Shown here one piece after another: positions 1-9,293 of a stretch of DNA of 64,000 bases (its first letter is position 1; each line of letters begins with the position of its first letter). The DNA is from Cytobacillus pseudoceanisediminis (GTDB lineage Bacteria; Bacillota; Bacilli; Bacillales; Cytobacillaceae): assembly GCF_023516215.1 (NCBI RefSeq), contig NZ_CP097349.1:3596001-3660000 (forward strand). The letters run 5' to 3'. Below the pieces are notes generated by a model that saw only the letters and a list, made by a program, of their open reading frames with translations, did no database searches and was not told the DNA's origin. The position numbers and the translations under genes are program-made.

Positions 1-735
1 TTCCGCTCCACCGAAAGAATCGCACAGCAAGTACAACAGACACAATCGCAATCCCAATCAGAACAGCAGCTTCAAATCCATATTCCGTAATCGGCGCTTC
101 AGTCCAGGTACCCCTCAGCAATTGAATCACATAATAAAGCGGAAGGATTTTAGCTGCGTATTGAAGGACTGATGGCATCATCTCAAGAGGAAAGGTCGCA
201 CCTGAGAGGAACAGCATCAGGTTCAGGAATAAGGAACTGATGGCTGCTGCAGACTGTGCATTTTTAGCTAAGGATGTCAGGAATAAAGCAAACGGGAAAA
301 AGGCCAGGATGCTGATCAGCAGAGAAAGCAGCGTACTGCCAATATAAGCCGGCAGAGTCAGGTCATACAGAAGCATCCCAAAGATCATAAGCAGCAAGGC
401 AGATATGGCAAAGATGACGGTCCCTTGAAAGGTATGGGCGGCGAGGATTTTCCATGGCTGAAGCGGAGTTGACTGATACCTCCTTAAAACACCCGTTTCC
501 CGGTAATTGGTTAAAACGGTTCCCAGTGTAAAAAAGGAAGTGGTTACTATGTTGACGCCAATCCATGAAGGAACAAAGTATTCTGCAAAAACCTTTTGGC
601 TCATGTTGTCTCCTACAAACATGGAACCGAACAGCCAAATCATGACAACTGGAAACAGGAACGTCCAGAACGTGCTTAACCGGTCCCTAAAAACATTTTC
701 GTTTCAAGGGCGGCGAGCTTTACAATAGCATTCAT
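1..735 (-). CDS. ABC-2 type exporter permease (partial, frameshifted)
   Basis: Membrane subunit of an ABC exporter. Its C-terminal end runs off the window. The ATG at 735 overlaps the stop of the ATPase gene in an ATGA arrangement, so the two are translationally coupled. After about 15 codons the frame hits a stop; the family-like sequence (RDRLSTFWTFLFPVV, then several hydrophobic segments) continues one frame over. One missing base in the A5 run at 689-693 explains this, giving KMFFRDRL. The hydrophobic segments and the LSGATFPLEMMP stretch are typical of ABC-2 permeases. The substrate is unknown. It is the last visible gene of the LytTR-DUF3021-ABC operon. Confidence 0.85.
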
Positions 736-1642
736 CCGATTTTCTCCTTTTCTAAGTACTGGACAAATAAATCATCGAGTGAGCCCTTCTCAAACTTAAA
801 GTCTGCCAGACGTATCCCCTTTTCCTGGCAGTGAGCGAAAATGTGAAAAGCTGTTGTCTGCTGATCATCGCAGTACACTTTGAATTCGTCCAGGTTATTT
901 TCCACTCGTTCAACACCAGGAAGGGAGAGTAAATATTCACGGCTAAGGCCGGCACTCGTAAAGGCCAGACAGTCAGCAGCCCCTTCATTCAACAATTCAT
1001 GCGGTGTATTCAGTGCTTTCAATTGGCCGCTATAGATCATTGCCACCCGATCACAAAGCTGCTCAGCTTCTTCCATATAGTGCGTGGTCACGACAATGGT
1101 GCTGCCCCGGTCCCTTAACAGCCGTATTAATGACCACATTTCCCGCCTTGCAGAAGGATCCAGCCCCATACTCGGTTCATCGAGGAAAAGAATTTCAGGT
1201 TCATGCAGGGTGGCTAAGGCGAGCGTTACCCGCTGTTTCCAGCCCCCGGATAGGTCATCAAACGTTACGTTCAATTTTTCTTTTAAGCCCAGCAAGTCTA
1301 TTAAATAATCTTTTTGCGCCGGGCCTTCGTAAAAGGAAGAAAAGAGGTCCAGCGCTTCTTTTACTTTCATTTTCTTCTGAATGGATGTGGCTTGAAACTG
1401 CACGCCGATTTTTTTGTTTAATTCACGCAGCTGCTTGCTTGGAACAGGGCAAGCACTTCAACCTCCCCTCCGCTCGGAACAGAGATCCCCTCAAGTATTT
1501 CAAGTGTTGTTGTTTTTCCTGCTCCGTTCGGCCCTATAATTCCGAAGATTTCCCCTTTATAAACAGTAAAGGAAAGATTGTTTACTGCCCGGGCGGCACC
1601 AAAATTTTTAGATAAATTTTTTACAGAAATGACACTTTCCAT
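732..1642 (-). CDS. ABC transporter ATP-binding protein (frameshifted)
   Basis: ATPase partner of the permease at 1-735. The N-terminal part (1418-1642) has Walker A GPNGAGKTT. The rest has the signature LSGGWKQR, Walker B EILFLDEP and a switch histidine (VVTTHYMEE). The two parts lie in different frames. Reading VPSKQLRELNKKIG upstream of 1403 shows one base is missing near 1446-1453, in a GGG/CCC triplet after EVEVL. It belongs to the CcmA/DrrA-like exporter class. It sits 18 bases downstream of the DUF3021 gene. Confidence 0.88.
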
Positions 1643-1660
1643 CCGAATCCTCCTTCAATT

Positions 1661-2074
1661 CTATTCGATACATTCCAGATCCTCATTCATCTTCTTCGAT
1701 TCGTTTTTAAAGTAAAGATAAAAGCCGATCCAGGCAATCGCGTAAACCAATAGTGAGATTCCAAGGTAGATGAAAAAGTTCTTTACTCCGATCGGAATCC
1801 AGCCAATCCAAAGACCTAATGTGAAATAAACAATCGTGACGGTAAGATAGTGCAGGGCAGTCTGCATGGGCAGGCGAAGTGAGCGGATTTCAAAATAAAG
1901 CGGAGTAACCGTAAACAGCCAGCCGCTGATAATAAAGCCCAATGCATTTATGATAAATGTTTGCCCATCTAACGTGGGTTGACCGCCGAAATAAATTAAG
2001 GCTATAGTTGCCGCTGTAGAAATGAATCCCCCAAAGAATATGCCGATCATGCTTCTGTACAAAAATGTCCTCAC
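1661..2074 (-). CDS. DUF3021 family membrane protein
   Basis: A 137-residue protein with four predicted membrane segments (about residues 10-30, 40-60, 72-92 and 100-120) and a charged C-terminal tail, matching the DUF3021 family. The GTG start at 2074 overlaps the LytTR stop (GTGA). DUF3021 proteins are regularly encoded beside a LytTR DNA-binding protein, as here, and are thought to modulate it at the membrane. The role in this cell is inferred from that pairing only. Confidence 0.8.
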   Translation of the reverse strand: MRTFLYRSMIGIFFGGFISTAATIALIYFGGQPTLDGQTFIINALGFIISGWLFTVTPLYFEIRSLRLPMQTALHYLTVTIVYFTLGLWIGWIPIGVKNFFIYLGISLLVYAIAWIGFYLYFKNESKKMNEDLECIE

Positions 2075-2529
2075 TTCGTCTCCCTCCTGTTCATTCTCAA
2101 AATTTCCTTTATCCGTCCGACATAATGGCGTGAAGCATACTCCTTCTCCCCCGATTTAAAGTGCACACAGAGTGTCCCGTTAAAGGATGGCTCAAAATGG
2201 CTCATGGCGTAAAGGTTCGCTATGACTGATTTGGATATCCTGATAAACCGGTGGGGAGGGAGGGATTGTTCAAGTTCATAAAGTTTTTGCTTTACTTTAA
2301 AAATTCCTTCAGGGGTGGCGGCTGTCACTGTGTCGCCTTCTGAACGGAAAAATTGAACTTCATCAGGCTTTATTAAGTGCTGGTTCTCTCCATCCTTTCC
2401 GACAATCAGGCCGGTTTCATTCTTCCTAAGGTACTCTAGGATTTCCTGGATATCCGGGGTGATTTCTTTGCAATGAATTGTCACGGAGGTTTCCTCGTTG
2501 CGCGGGTCGATGTTAAGCAGGATTTTCAT
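2071..2529 (-). CDS. LytTR-domain transcriptional regulator
   Basis: A 152-residue protein with a C-terminal LytTR DNA-binding domain (about residues 50-150; motifs RFIRISKSVIANL and VGRIKEILR). There is no receiver domain, so it is the stand-alone type rather than a response regulator. A strong site (AAAGGAGGGG) precedes the ATG at 2529. It is first in a four-gene unit with DUF3021 and the ABC exporter, and probably regulates that unit, its own gene included. Confidence 0.88.
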   Translation of the reverse strand: MKILLNIDPRNEETSVTIHCKEITPDIQEILEYLRKNETGLIVGKDGENQHLIKPDEVQFFRSEGDTVTAATPEGIFKVKQKLYELEQSLPPHRFIRISKSVIANLYAMSHFEPSFNGTLCVHFKSGEKEYASRHYVGRIKEILRMNRRETK

Positions 2530-2662
2530 GAAGGGCGCCCCTCCTTTCCATCAGCTTTATAGATTCAGTATAGATGGCTAATTTCCAATTGTCACCAGAA
2601 TTAAGGCAACACGCATGATCAGCAGGGTAAGCTGCAGTAATTCCCCTCCCTCCTGCAGACAT

Positions 2663-2692
2663 AAAAAAGCCTAAATCACGAAGGATCTAGGC
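2663..2692 (-). terminator. Rho-independent terminator after the yfmQ-like gene
   Basis: Arms GCCTAAATC (2669-2677) and GATCTAGGC (2684-2692) pair with one mismatch. On the reverse strand six T follow. It ends the transcript of the gene at 2760-3149. Confidence 0.75.
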
Positions 2693-2759
2693 GTCTATTT
2701 GATGCTCTTAGTTTAACTGGCCTTGATTGCCAGTGAACTGCTTTGCAGGCTATCAGAAA

Positions 2760-3149
2760 TCAAGCTGTATGCGATGACCTTTTTCTGCACTGTTTGACCA
2801 CATCAATTCGGTCCTTATAGCTATATACGAACAGCTTGTCATCTCTTTCCAGAAACTCAATAACTATAGGTGTTCCACTGATCTCCGGCCGTAAAAAAAG
2901 CTGTTCGTTGCCCGGGTGGATATAGTGTTTCTTAATAAATATTCCTTCATTGAACTGATTGATAAACTGAAATTTCTCCTCATCTTTCAGCCTAGTATCA
3001 CCAATTGTGACTGTAACCTCTTTTTCATCAAGCTTGGAATGAGTTTCAAATTTCCGGATCAGCCAATTAACCGTGCCGGTCGGCATACAGGTCAGCACGA
3101 TTTTCAGCAGACTAACGAGAATAATAGGAACCACTACTGCCCATGTCAT
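2760..3149 (-). CDS. yfmQ: YfmQ family protein
   Basis: A 129-residue protein with one N-terminal membrane segment (about residues 2-22) and a soluble domain. Motifs CMPTGTVNWLIRKFE, PGNEQLFLRPE and LFVYSYKDRIDVVKQ closely resemble B. subtilis YfmQ as I recall it. The function is unknown. A GGAGATG site lies 6 bases before the ATG. It ends at a terminator and follows a small membrane protein on the same strand. Confidence 0.75.
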   Translation of the reverse strand: MTWAVVVPIILVSLLKIVLTCMPTGTVNWLIRKFETHSKLDEKEVTVTIGDTRLKDEEKFQFINQFNEGIFIKKHYIHPGNEQLFLRPEISGTPIVIEFLERDDKLFVYSYKDRIDVVKQCRKRSSHTA

Positions 3150-3171
3150 CTTTTTTCATCTCCATTTGTAT

Positions 3172-3363
3172 TTAGAACCGCCAAATATAAACTCCAAGAG
3201 AAGCTAATCCGATAAAAATAATTACCACATATATTAAGGTTAAATTGGTTGTGTTCCGTTTTGTTGAACTTCCATAGTTTTCATCAGCCTTGCCTGTCAG
3301 CAGCAAAGTCGAAACCACAGCAAAAATTAAGATAATTAGAACCAGCCCAAGCATTATTCCCAT
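3172..3363 (-). CDS. Small two-segment membrane protein
   Basis: A 63-residue hypothetical protein with hydrophobic segments at about residues 3-22 and 41-60. A GTG at 3372 is in frame, but AAGAAGAGG sits directly on it. The ATG at 3363 has the correct 8-base spacing and is preferred. It lies just upstream of the yfmQ-like gene and may be cotranscribed. No family is recognised. Confidence 0.6.
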   Translation of the reverse strand: MGIMLGLVLIILIFAVVSTLLLTGKADENYGSSTKRNTTNLTLIYVVIIFIGLASLGVYIWRF

Positions 3364-3526
3364 GCTGCGCACCTCTTCTTTTACATTTTAATAAACTTCT
3401 ATAACTAAATAATACCGTAAACCAGTCAATAGATAACCATCCAATTCGATATAAAATTAACCATCCACTTTTCACCAAAAAAAATGCCGCTCCCATCTTA
3501 ATAGGTACGGCAAATATTATTGAACT

Positions 3527-3757
3527 CTACATATCAGGCACAGAAAAGGCCGTTGAACCTCTTGCTTCACCCTCTAATTTTTTATGAATCTGTTTGACCA
3601 CATCCATTGCTCTTTCATGAGAGTCATATTCACCCAGGACCCTGCTCCAATATACAAAGAAACTCCTGCTGATTATTCCTTCCACGGTTTTTCCTTTAAC
3701 AGTTACCTCTTTCACATTGACTAAGCTTCTCTTATTTTGCGTCAGTACCCACAGCAT
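3527..3757 (-). CDS. Conserved small hypothetical protein
   Basis: A 76-residue soluble protein beginning MLWVLTQNKRSLVNVKEV, with conserved-looking beta-rich sequence and a helical C-terminal half. An excellent AGGAGG lies 6 bases before the ATG. Similar short proteins of this form occur in Bacillus. The function is unknown. It starts 10 bases after the stop of the membrane-anchored protein at 3768-4160, so the two form an operon. Confidence 0.65.
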   Translation of the reverse strand: MLWVLTQNKRSLVNVKEVTVKGKTVEGIISRSFFVYWSRVLGEYDSHERAMDVVKQIHKKLEGEARGSTAFSVPDM

Positions 3758-3767
3758 TAATTTCCTC

Positions 3768-4160
3768 CTATCGGCTCCTCTTTAAATCTATAAAACCCGC
3801 CTTTTCACCTGCTTTTCCTCTTTCCTCCCATACAATGAAAAAAAGAAGTTCATCTTTCTGGTCATAATAACCACAGTCACTGCATGCCCAATAATAGTTT
3901 CCTTTATTATCAAAATCCGGATATCCCCCTTCATAATCATCCGGGAAAATTCTATAATCTGCACGCTCAACGGTACCTGACCCTTTATAGCGGATCTTTA
4001 TGGAGTGACTTCCTTCAAGACCAGCCAGCTTAGCATTAATTTCAACTGACCAATCCCCGTTTTCGCCCGTATAACGAACCGTTTTGGTTTTTAACATTAC
4101 TTCATAAAACGTAAAAATCAAGACTGTAACTACACACAGCCATATTAGTTTCTTTTTCAA
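3768..4160 (-). CDS. Hypothetical membrane-anchored protein
   Basis: About 130 residues. A lysine-rich N-terminus and a hydrophobic segment (KKKLIWLCVVTVLIFTFYEV) act as an anchor or signal. The extracytoplasmic part is acidic and aromatic, with CSDCGYY. A GTG at 4169 is also in frame, but AGAGGTG is 6 bases before the TTG at 4160, which is preferred. No family is recognised. It is upstream of the 76-residue gene in the same orientation. Confidence 0.55.
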   Translation of the reverse strand: MKKKLIWLCVVTVLIFTFYEVMLKTKTVRYTGENGDWSVEINAKLAGLEGSHSIKIRYKGSGTVERADYRIFPDDYEGGYPDFDNKGNYYWACSDCGYYDQKDELLFFIVWEERGKAGEKAGFIDLKRSR

Positions 4161-4214
4161 AATAAACACCTCTGTATAAAAGATGTCCCTATCTACTAAA
4201 ATATGACTATTAAT

Positions 4215-4565
4215 CTATTGAGGCAATTTCATAAAACACTCCCTCAATTCATCTGGCAGTTCTTCCACGGCAAGTACTTTTAACTTTTCAGTGCCCGGGG
4301 ATGTCATGATCACAAAGGTCTTGCCCTCATATTCCAATAGAGTAAAATGGCTTATTCGATCAGGCAATGTATTCAAAATCCTCTTCCTTGAAATTGCTTT
4401 CAAATTCCTCCAGAACAATTTTTCGAGCCTCTTTGTAGTTTTCTGCTAAGGCAATCTCCTGATACAGCTCAAGTGAATTCTTTGGACAAAAAAGAATTCA
4501 TAATAGGTTATTGCACTTATAATAATGAATGCCATAGCCATCATTCTAATCCAATCCTTTTTCAT
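4215..4565 (-). CDS. Small membrane-anchored hypothetical protein with two frameshifts
   Basis: Three overlapping reading frames join into one protein: an anchor MKKDWIRMMAMAFIIISAI, then ELYQEIALAENYKEARKIVL, then LPDRISHFTLLEYEGKTFVI to the stop. The first switch fits one missing base in the A6 run at 4488-4493. The second fits one extra base in the A4 run at 4375-4378. The rebuilt product is about 116 residues with one membrane segment. The function is unknown. Two lesions in such a short gene could be decay, but the pattern matches the homopolymer errors elsewhere in the window. Confidence 0.5.
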
Positions 4566-4684
4566 AACATCCCCCTTATGCATTGCATTAGTTTTATTAT
4601 AATAGCAGGCAGTTAAGTTTATTGGGTGAAAATTGGAAAAATTATGTTATTATTATCAAAGACTATTTTTAAGCGGGGATAATA

Positions 4685-5161
4685 ATGAAAAAGATCATAA
4701 GATTGATCATGGGAATTAGCTTTCTTTCTTACCTAGGTGCCTTAACAGTATTACTCTTCTTTATATCGAGAGGATTTTGGTCAGACATGCCGTTAATGGA
4801 ATATATGAAGCTTTCCTCAAACTTTGTGCCTTTTAAAACAATTAATGGGTATGTACTAGCTATTTCAAATGGAAGTATGAATTTAATCATTCCTATAAAA
4901 AACCTTGCCGGCAATGTGGCTGCATTTTTGCCAATGGGAATTTTTCTGCCCTATTTTATAAGAACGCTAAACAGAATTAAATCATTTGCAGTTACCATGA
5001 CTGTTATGATTCTTAGTGTGGAAATTATACAGCTGGTCACAAGAAGAGGAAGTTTAGATATAGATGACTTTATTCTAAATATCATTGGAGCGTTAATAGG
5101 GTTTGGATTATGGAAAGCGATGACAGCCCGGAAAACAAGGAAAAATGCAGTGAACATATAA
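4685..5161 (+). CDS. VanZ family membrane protein
   Basis: 158 residues with four membrane segments and the VanZ signature near residues 118-150 (EIIQLVTRRGSLDIDDFILN). VanZ-like proteins are small integral membrane proteins. The founder is linked to teicoplanin resistance, and most chromosomal copies have no proven role. GGGG lies 7 bases before the ATG. It stands alone and is convergent with the gene at 5200-6530. Confidence 0.85.
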   Translation: MKKIIRLIMGISFLSYLGALTVLLFFISRGFWSDMPLMEYMKLSSNFVPFKTINGYVLAISNGSMNLIIPIKNLAGNVAAFLPMGIFLPYFIRTLNRIKSFAVTMTVMILSVEIIQLVTRRGSLDIDDFILNIIGALIGFGLWKAMTARKTRKNAVNI

Positions 5162-5167
5162 AAAATT

Positions 5168-5192
5168 GCCTGTCTAACGGATGTAGACAGGC
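5168..5192. terminator. Bidirectional terminator
   Basis: A perfect 9-bp stem, GCCTGTCTA / TAGACAGGC, with A5 before it. It serves both the VanZ gene and the convergent serine hydrolase. Confidence 0.75.
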
Positions 5193-5199
5193 ATTTCCA

Positions 5200-6530
5200 T
5201 TACCTTGCTTTATTAAAAATTAATCTAAATAGCAGCAGCCCATTTATTGCTAGTAGAATTACACCCAAAATCGTTAAAAGGGCAATATCAGGTGCAAAGA
5301 CAGAGATGGAATGCCAAGGTGAAGATGTACTAGCTGTGAAAACAGGGATTAGTCCAGCTGACAGGCCAATAAAAATCAGCCCTAAGAAAAGTTCCATTCC
5401 CTTTTTTAGAAACTTCCGGGTTCTGAATCTTTTCCATAAATAGATTGAAAGTATTATTAGCAGCAGGACGCATCCCAGCAGAATGGATTGTATCACCAAA
5501 CTATGATTAGGTACTTGTTCTGTCTCATCGCCATTTAAAAGGCTAATAATATGATTCTTAAGATAATAAAGCCCATCTTCCTCTAAAATATGATTCTTAT
5601 TTGTCAGAATAACGCCGCCCCAGCCAGTTTCCGGGATATAAAAGACTTCTGCATGCGAATCAGGTGTAGAACCAGAATGCCAGATCATTTCTCTGGAAGT
5701 ATCCGGGCCTGATATGCGTATTCCTAAACCATAATATCGGTTCTCACCTGTTTGAACCTGAGGAGTCATAAATAAATCCAATGTTTTGTCACTGATAAAA
5801 TGATCTGGCCCTTTCCCGCTCAATAATTTTACAAATTGGACCATATCTGCAGAACTGGCCGCAATGTATCCGTATGGTGCCCCGGCATTATCGTAGGCTA
5901 CAGAACTTTTCACCGGAAATCCAAACCAGGCTTGATAACCGCTAAGGTATCCTTTCTTATAAGCTCCCTCTTTATTGGCTGCAGCATTTTTCATTCCTAA
6001 AGGCTCAAAAATCTGCTGATCCCTATACTCTGCATAGGGCATTCCTGTTAGTTCTTCAATCATCGCACCCAGAATTAAGAAATTGGCATTGCTGTATTGA
6101 TGTTTCTCACCAGGTTCAGCAGTCAGTTCAACTTCTGACATTTTCCATTTTTCAGTGTAAACCAGGGAAGATATTCCTGAATGCTGGCTTCCAGGCGGAT
6201 GGTTCCATTATCAGCTAATTTCATTATGGCCATTCCCGTTAATGATTTGCTTATGGAGCCAATCGTGAAAGGAGTTTGTTCTGTAACCTCCTCCTCTGAT
6301 TCTCCAGTAACGCCCCATGACCTTGAAAAAAACAGCTCATTATTATGAACGATGGCAACTGAAGCTCCTGGAACTTGATATTCTTCCAGGTAATCCTTAA
6401 TTGCCTTCTCTATTTTTGCTTCGATGTCTTCCTCAGCTGAAGCAGAATTTTCAAGCAAATCATGACTAAATGAAGTGAGCAAGAAAAGAACCAATATTAT
6501 CTTTAAAGAACTGGACGGCAATACTGCCAT
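5200..6530 (-). pseudogene. Beta-lactamase-fold serine hydrolase with internal deletion and frameshift
   Basis: The N-terminal part has a signal peptide and the catalytic SxxK (GSISKSLTG). The C-terminal part has the YxN motif (QYSNANF), the HxG-type box (WHSGST) and about four membrane segments after residue 230, as in the penicillin-binding-protein-like esterases of Bacillus. At the junction (about 6135-6145) LPWFTLKNG runs directly into SEVELTAEPG in another frame. Relatives have roughly 45 residues here, including the LLNHTSG block. This is more than a one-base error. AAAATG occurs on both sides of the join, so a short-repeat deletion is possible. The start is the ATG at 6530, 5 bases after GGGAGAGGT. 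It is probably inactive. Confidence 0.75.
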
Positions 6531-7014
6531 ATAACCTCTCCCTTTACCAATGTTCTTAATCAACGGTTTGTCCCGTTGTCGGGATGCTAAAAAATATCTA
6601 TAGGCACATTCCCTTTCTTGATCTCATCTTACCTGTATTTGGAAATATCTATAATGAGCCTCAGCTTTATTTTCAAATAGGACTTGAGACGCAGAAGAAG
6701 ATCGGACTCTTTCATCAAGAAAGATAATTTGGAAAATAATGCAGGTTATATAGAAAGATAGAGGTACACATGGGGCCGGCAAACAAATAATGAATACTGT
6801 AGCGATTAGTTTTCTTAAGCCTATAGAACTTTTGGTCTCTTTTTAGTAATGGTGATTTTACCTTTCATACCAGTCGAGAACCTTATGCCTTTTTTCTTCA
6901 TTTATTGCTCTCCTTCTTTTTCAAACACAACCACGTTATTTAGGTACATGCACCGATTGTAGGCATATGCATACTTTATCTGAGAAAATCATTTCCCAAA
7001 AGGACTGAGCAGAA
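6531..7014. other. Intergenic stretch without a recognisable gene
   Basis: About 480 bases between the divergent serine hydrolase and cupin genes. It must hold both promoters. Only peptides under 25 codons are open. No conserved motif, tRNA or clear hairpin was seen. Confidence 0.4.
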
Positions 7015-7626
7015 ATGGTTAAATATTTGGATTACAGCTCTCCGTCTTTAAATTACTTTTTTGATGTGAACAAAAGCAATCTAATGAAAAAAGATAACAG
7101 AAATTTAATAAATGTATTGGGCATTCAGCAATTAAACACGCTGGAAGATGTCTCACTTCTGGACATCTATCTAAGCAAAAATAATGTGATAGAACCTCAT
7201 TATCACCAAAACGCTGCAGAATTGGTTTATTGTATTTCAGGTACAGCGACTGTTTCATTACTTAATCCATTTACAAAACAAATCCAGAACTATTACATTA
7301 CACCTGGGCAAGTAGCCAATGTCCCTCAGGGCTGGTGGCATTATGAGATAGCCAATACCGACAGCACTCATCTGCTGGCCATCTTTAATGCTCCTACTCC
7401 GGAAGTCATCCTGGGATCAGACATTCTCAAATTAACGCCTTCAAATATAATGGCGCACACTTATTGTATGGATGAAAAGCAATGGCAGAAGACCGTATCA
7501 CCTGTCCAACCTTCAACCTTTATCGGCCCGACAAAAGACTGCAGCAGAAATGTTCATAGGCCGGAACCAAACCAGCAATATCAATACACCCAACAATATT
7601 TCCCTCAACATATGTATTATTATTGA
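7015..7626 (+). CDS. Cupin domain protein
   Basis: 203 residues with one bicupin-like beta-barrel. Motif 1 is PHYHQNAAELVYCISG (about residues 62-77), supplying the two His and one Glu metal ligands. Motif 2 is PGQVANVPQGWWHYEIAN with the last His. All four metal ligands are present. It is closest to the oxalate decarboxylase/germin-like cupins of Bacillus. The Gln/Tyr-rich tail (QQYQYTQQYFPQHMYYY) resembles spore-surface proteins, which is inference only. The enzyme substrate is unknown. It is monocistronic. Confidence 0.75.
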   Translation: MVKYLDYSSPSLNYFFDVNKSNLMKKDNRNLINVLGIQQLNTLEDVSLLDIYLSKNNVIEPHYHQNAAELVYCISGTATVSLLNPFTKQIQNYYITPGQVANVPQGWWHYEIANTDSTHLLAIFNAPTPEVILGSDILKLTPSNIMAHTYCMDEKQWQKTVSPVQPSTFIGPTKDCSRNVHRPEPNQQYQYTQQYFPQHMYYY

Positions 7627-7633
7627 GGGTTTC

Positions 7634-7663
7634 ACAGGCATGGATATTACCATGCCTGTCTTC
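7634..7663 (+). terminator. Terminator of the cupin gene
   Basis: A perfect 10-bp stem, ACAGGCATGG / CCATGCCTGT, followed by TCTTCTT. Confidence 0.75.
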
Positions 7664-7673
7664 TTAGATTCTC

Positions 7674-8379
7674 TTAGCATATGCATGTCTTCCGCTTAAC
7701 CCCAACCCGTTCCTTCGATTCCACCTTTTCAATATTTTCCTTTGCCAAAGGCACTTTACAGGCAGAGTTTCCGACATCCACATGCACTTTTCCGATTTGT
7801 ACAGCAACATTCTTCGCTTCCACATTCAGCTCCGGTACATATGACCCCACAGAGATGACAAAACCGTTCATCACATACCTTACTCGGTTTTTTTCTTCAT
7901 GAATGGTATTTTTAACTTTAGTCAATAATGCTTTTATTTCATTGACATCCAGCTCATTATCAGATGTGATTGAAACATAATTGGAGTAAGTGCTCCAGCC
8001 GCAGACTGAAACCATTTCTTCCTCCGATTTAATCCACTCCCGGACCAATTCAAGAGCATAATCACTTTCAGCGGCCACCTGGGCAACTGTATATTCCGCA
8101 GGCATATACCAATAAGCCTTCTCAGCCCAATCCTGTAAAGTCTCCTTTGTCATTAGCTTCGGATTAACAGATAGTCCTGCCAAATACATCGCATCATGAT
8201 TTCCTGATTCATATAATTGCAGTGCCAGCTCATGATTCTTCTTTACATGCTTCACCAGCTTTTTCAAATCTCCAACCTTCACGCCAAAAAAGCTCCTTCG
8301 CCCCGTGATTCATAAAGATCCGCTTCGTCTGATCAGAGCCAAGCTCCTCAAGCCTTTTCATGATTTCTTCATAATTCAA
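7674..8379 (-). CDS. DNA alkylation repair protein, AlkD-like (frameshifted)
   Basis: HEAT-repeat DNA glycosylase-like protein of about 234 residues. Motifs VGDLKKLVK, DAMYLAGLSVNPKLM and CGWSTYSNYVS match the Bacillus alkylation repair family (COG4912). The N-terminus (NYEEIMKRLEELGSDQTKRI, then MNHGAKEL) is in another frame. The switch lies in the A6 run at 8286-8291, where relatives read E-x-F-G-V-K-V. The start is the TTG at 8379, 7 bases after AAGGGGTG. In the family these proteins recognise alkylated bases. It stands alone. Confidence 0.8.
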
Positions 8380-8453
8380 TCTCTCTCACCCCTTCAAACA
8401 ACAGCCGCCATTACATTATCAGCCGTATTCATTTACTTTAAGTCAATTTCTCC

Positions 8454-8676
8454 TTAAAAAGCTCTTGTCACCAAGCTATATATTGTGGTTAAGCCGAGCT
8501 TTCCAGCAGCCGTCATCAATTTTCTTTTAACAAACGGATTAATTTCGTCACTTTCAAGAAGAGCAGGATGGTGAAGAACAGGGAAACCAATAGACTCCCG
8601 TATAAGTTATAAGAACAATACAACCGAAGAAGTGATGCTAATTAAGTTCATTAACGAGGAGACATCTCCTGATGCT
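8454..8676 (-). other. Coding-like stretch of unknown origin (possible gene remnant)
   Basis: Downstream of the gene ending at 8677, one reverse frame stays open for 50 codons to a stop at 8454-8456. It reads LIRESIGFPVLHHPALLESD and then a basic segment with ordinary codon usage. It has no start and is preceded in frame by TAA at 8607-8609. A second frame encodes a hydrophobic peptide (LYGSLLVSLFFTILLFLK). I recognise neither. It may be the tail of a lost gene. Confidence 0.25.
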
Positions 8677-9278
8677 TCATAAACGCATCCATATCTCCAG
8701 GTCTGTGGGCTTCTTCTTGAAAGGAGTTTTATACTCTTTGAAAAAAACTCCAGCCCAGATATTTGTTCAGGCAGAGGCGGGGATACAACAAAATTGTGGT
8801 TAAGATGTCCGTCTGTTCCACTTCCACCCGTTATTCTTGTATCATATCCTTCACCAATCTCTAACTCCCAGAAACTATGCCGGTGAAGCCGATCTCTTCT
8901 ATTTTCTTCGTCAGTTTCCCAATCGATATTAAAATTCACGACACTTGCATTTTCATATTGCCTAATAAAGTTCACTGAGTAAATAGCTTTTTCTTTCTCA
9001 ACTGACTTCAAAATCGGTATATACTTTTGAAAATTAACGGGCTCGACCTGCGGGCGGAAATGCTCATCATTTTCCAGCAAGCCAAATAGTGACCTTAAAT
9101 AATCCTCATAAAGGCCATTCACTTTTGCCCATTTCGAAATCACATCAAGGTGCGGATACCCTGGGTTATCAGATAATTCCTTCCGCCTCTTCAGCAAAGT
9201 GCATATCTGCTCATCAATGGATAACAGTCTTTCATCATAATGCTCTGCAGGTCTTTCAAACGGCATTCTTTTCACCAT
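8677..9278 (-). CDS. Conserved hypothetical protein (frameshifted near the C-terminus)
   Basis: About 200 residues, soluble, starting MVKRMPFERPAEHYDERLL. It belongs to an unnamed Bacillus family with a central HRHSFWELEIGEGYDTR segment. After residue about 178 the natural ending (FKEYKTPFKKKPTDLEIWM, stop at 8677) is in another frame. One missing T in the T7 run (A7 at 8741-8747 on the given strand) restores it. TGAGGAGGAG precedes the ATG by two to four bases. It follows the DUF2268 gene on the opposite side of a 15-base gap, with no functional link evident. Confidence 0.65.
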
Positions 9279-9293
9279 TACTCCTCCTCAGCG

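Noticed and set aside
1004..1615. Long forward open frame opposite the ABC ATPase
   Set aside because: It is antisense to clear Walker motifs and its product has no domain-like character.
7674..8282. AlkD-like gene starting at 8282
   Set aside because: Family N-terminal sequence continues upstream in another frame to a TTG with a good binding site at 8379.
8454..9278. One 274-codon gene with an in-frame TAA at 8607
   Set aside because: The family-like ending FKEYKTPFKKKPTDLEIWM is in another frame and stops at 8677, so the longer frame is coincidental.
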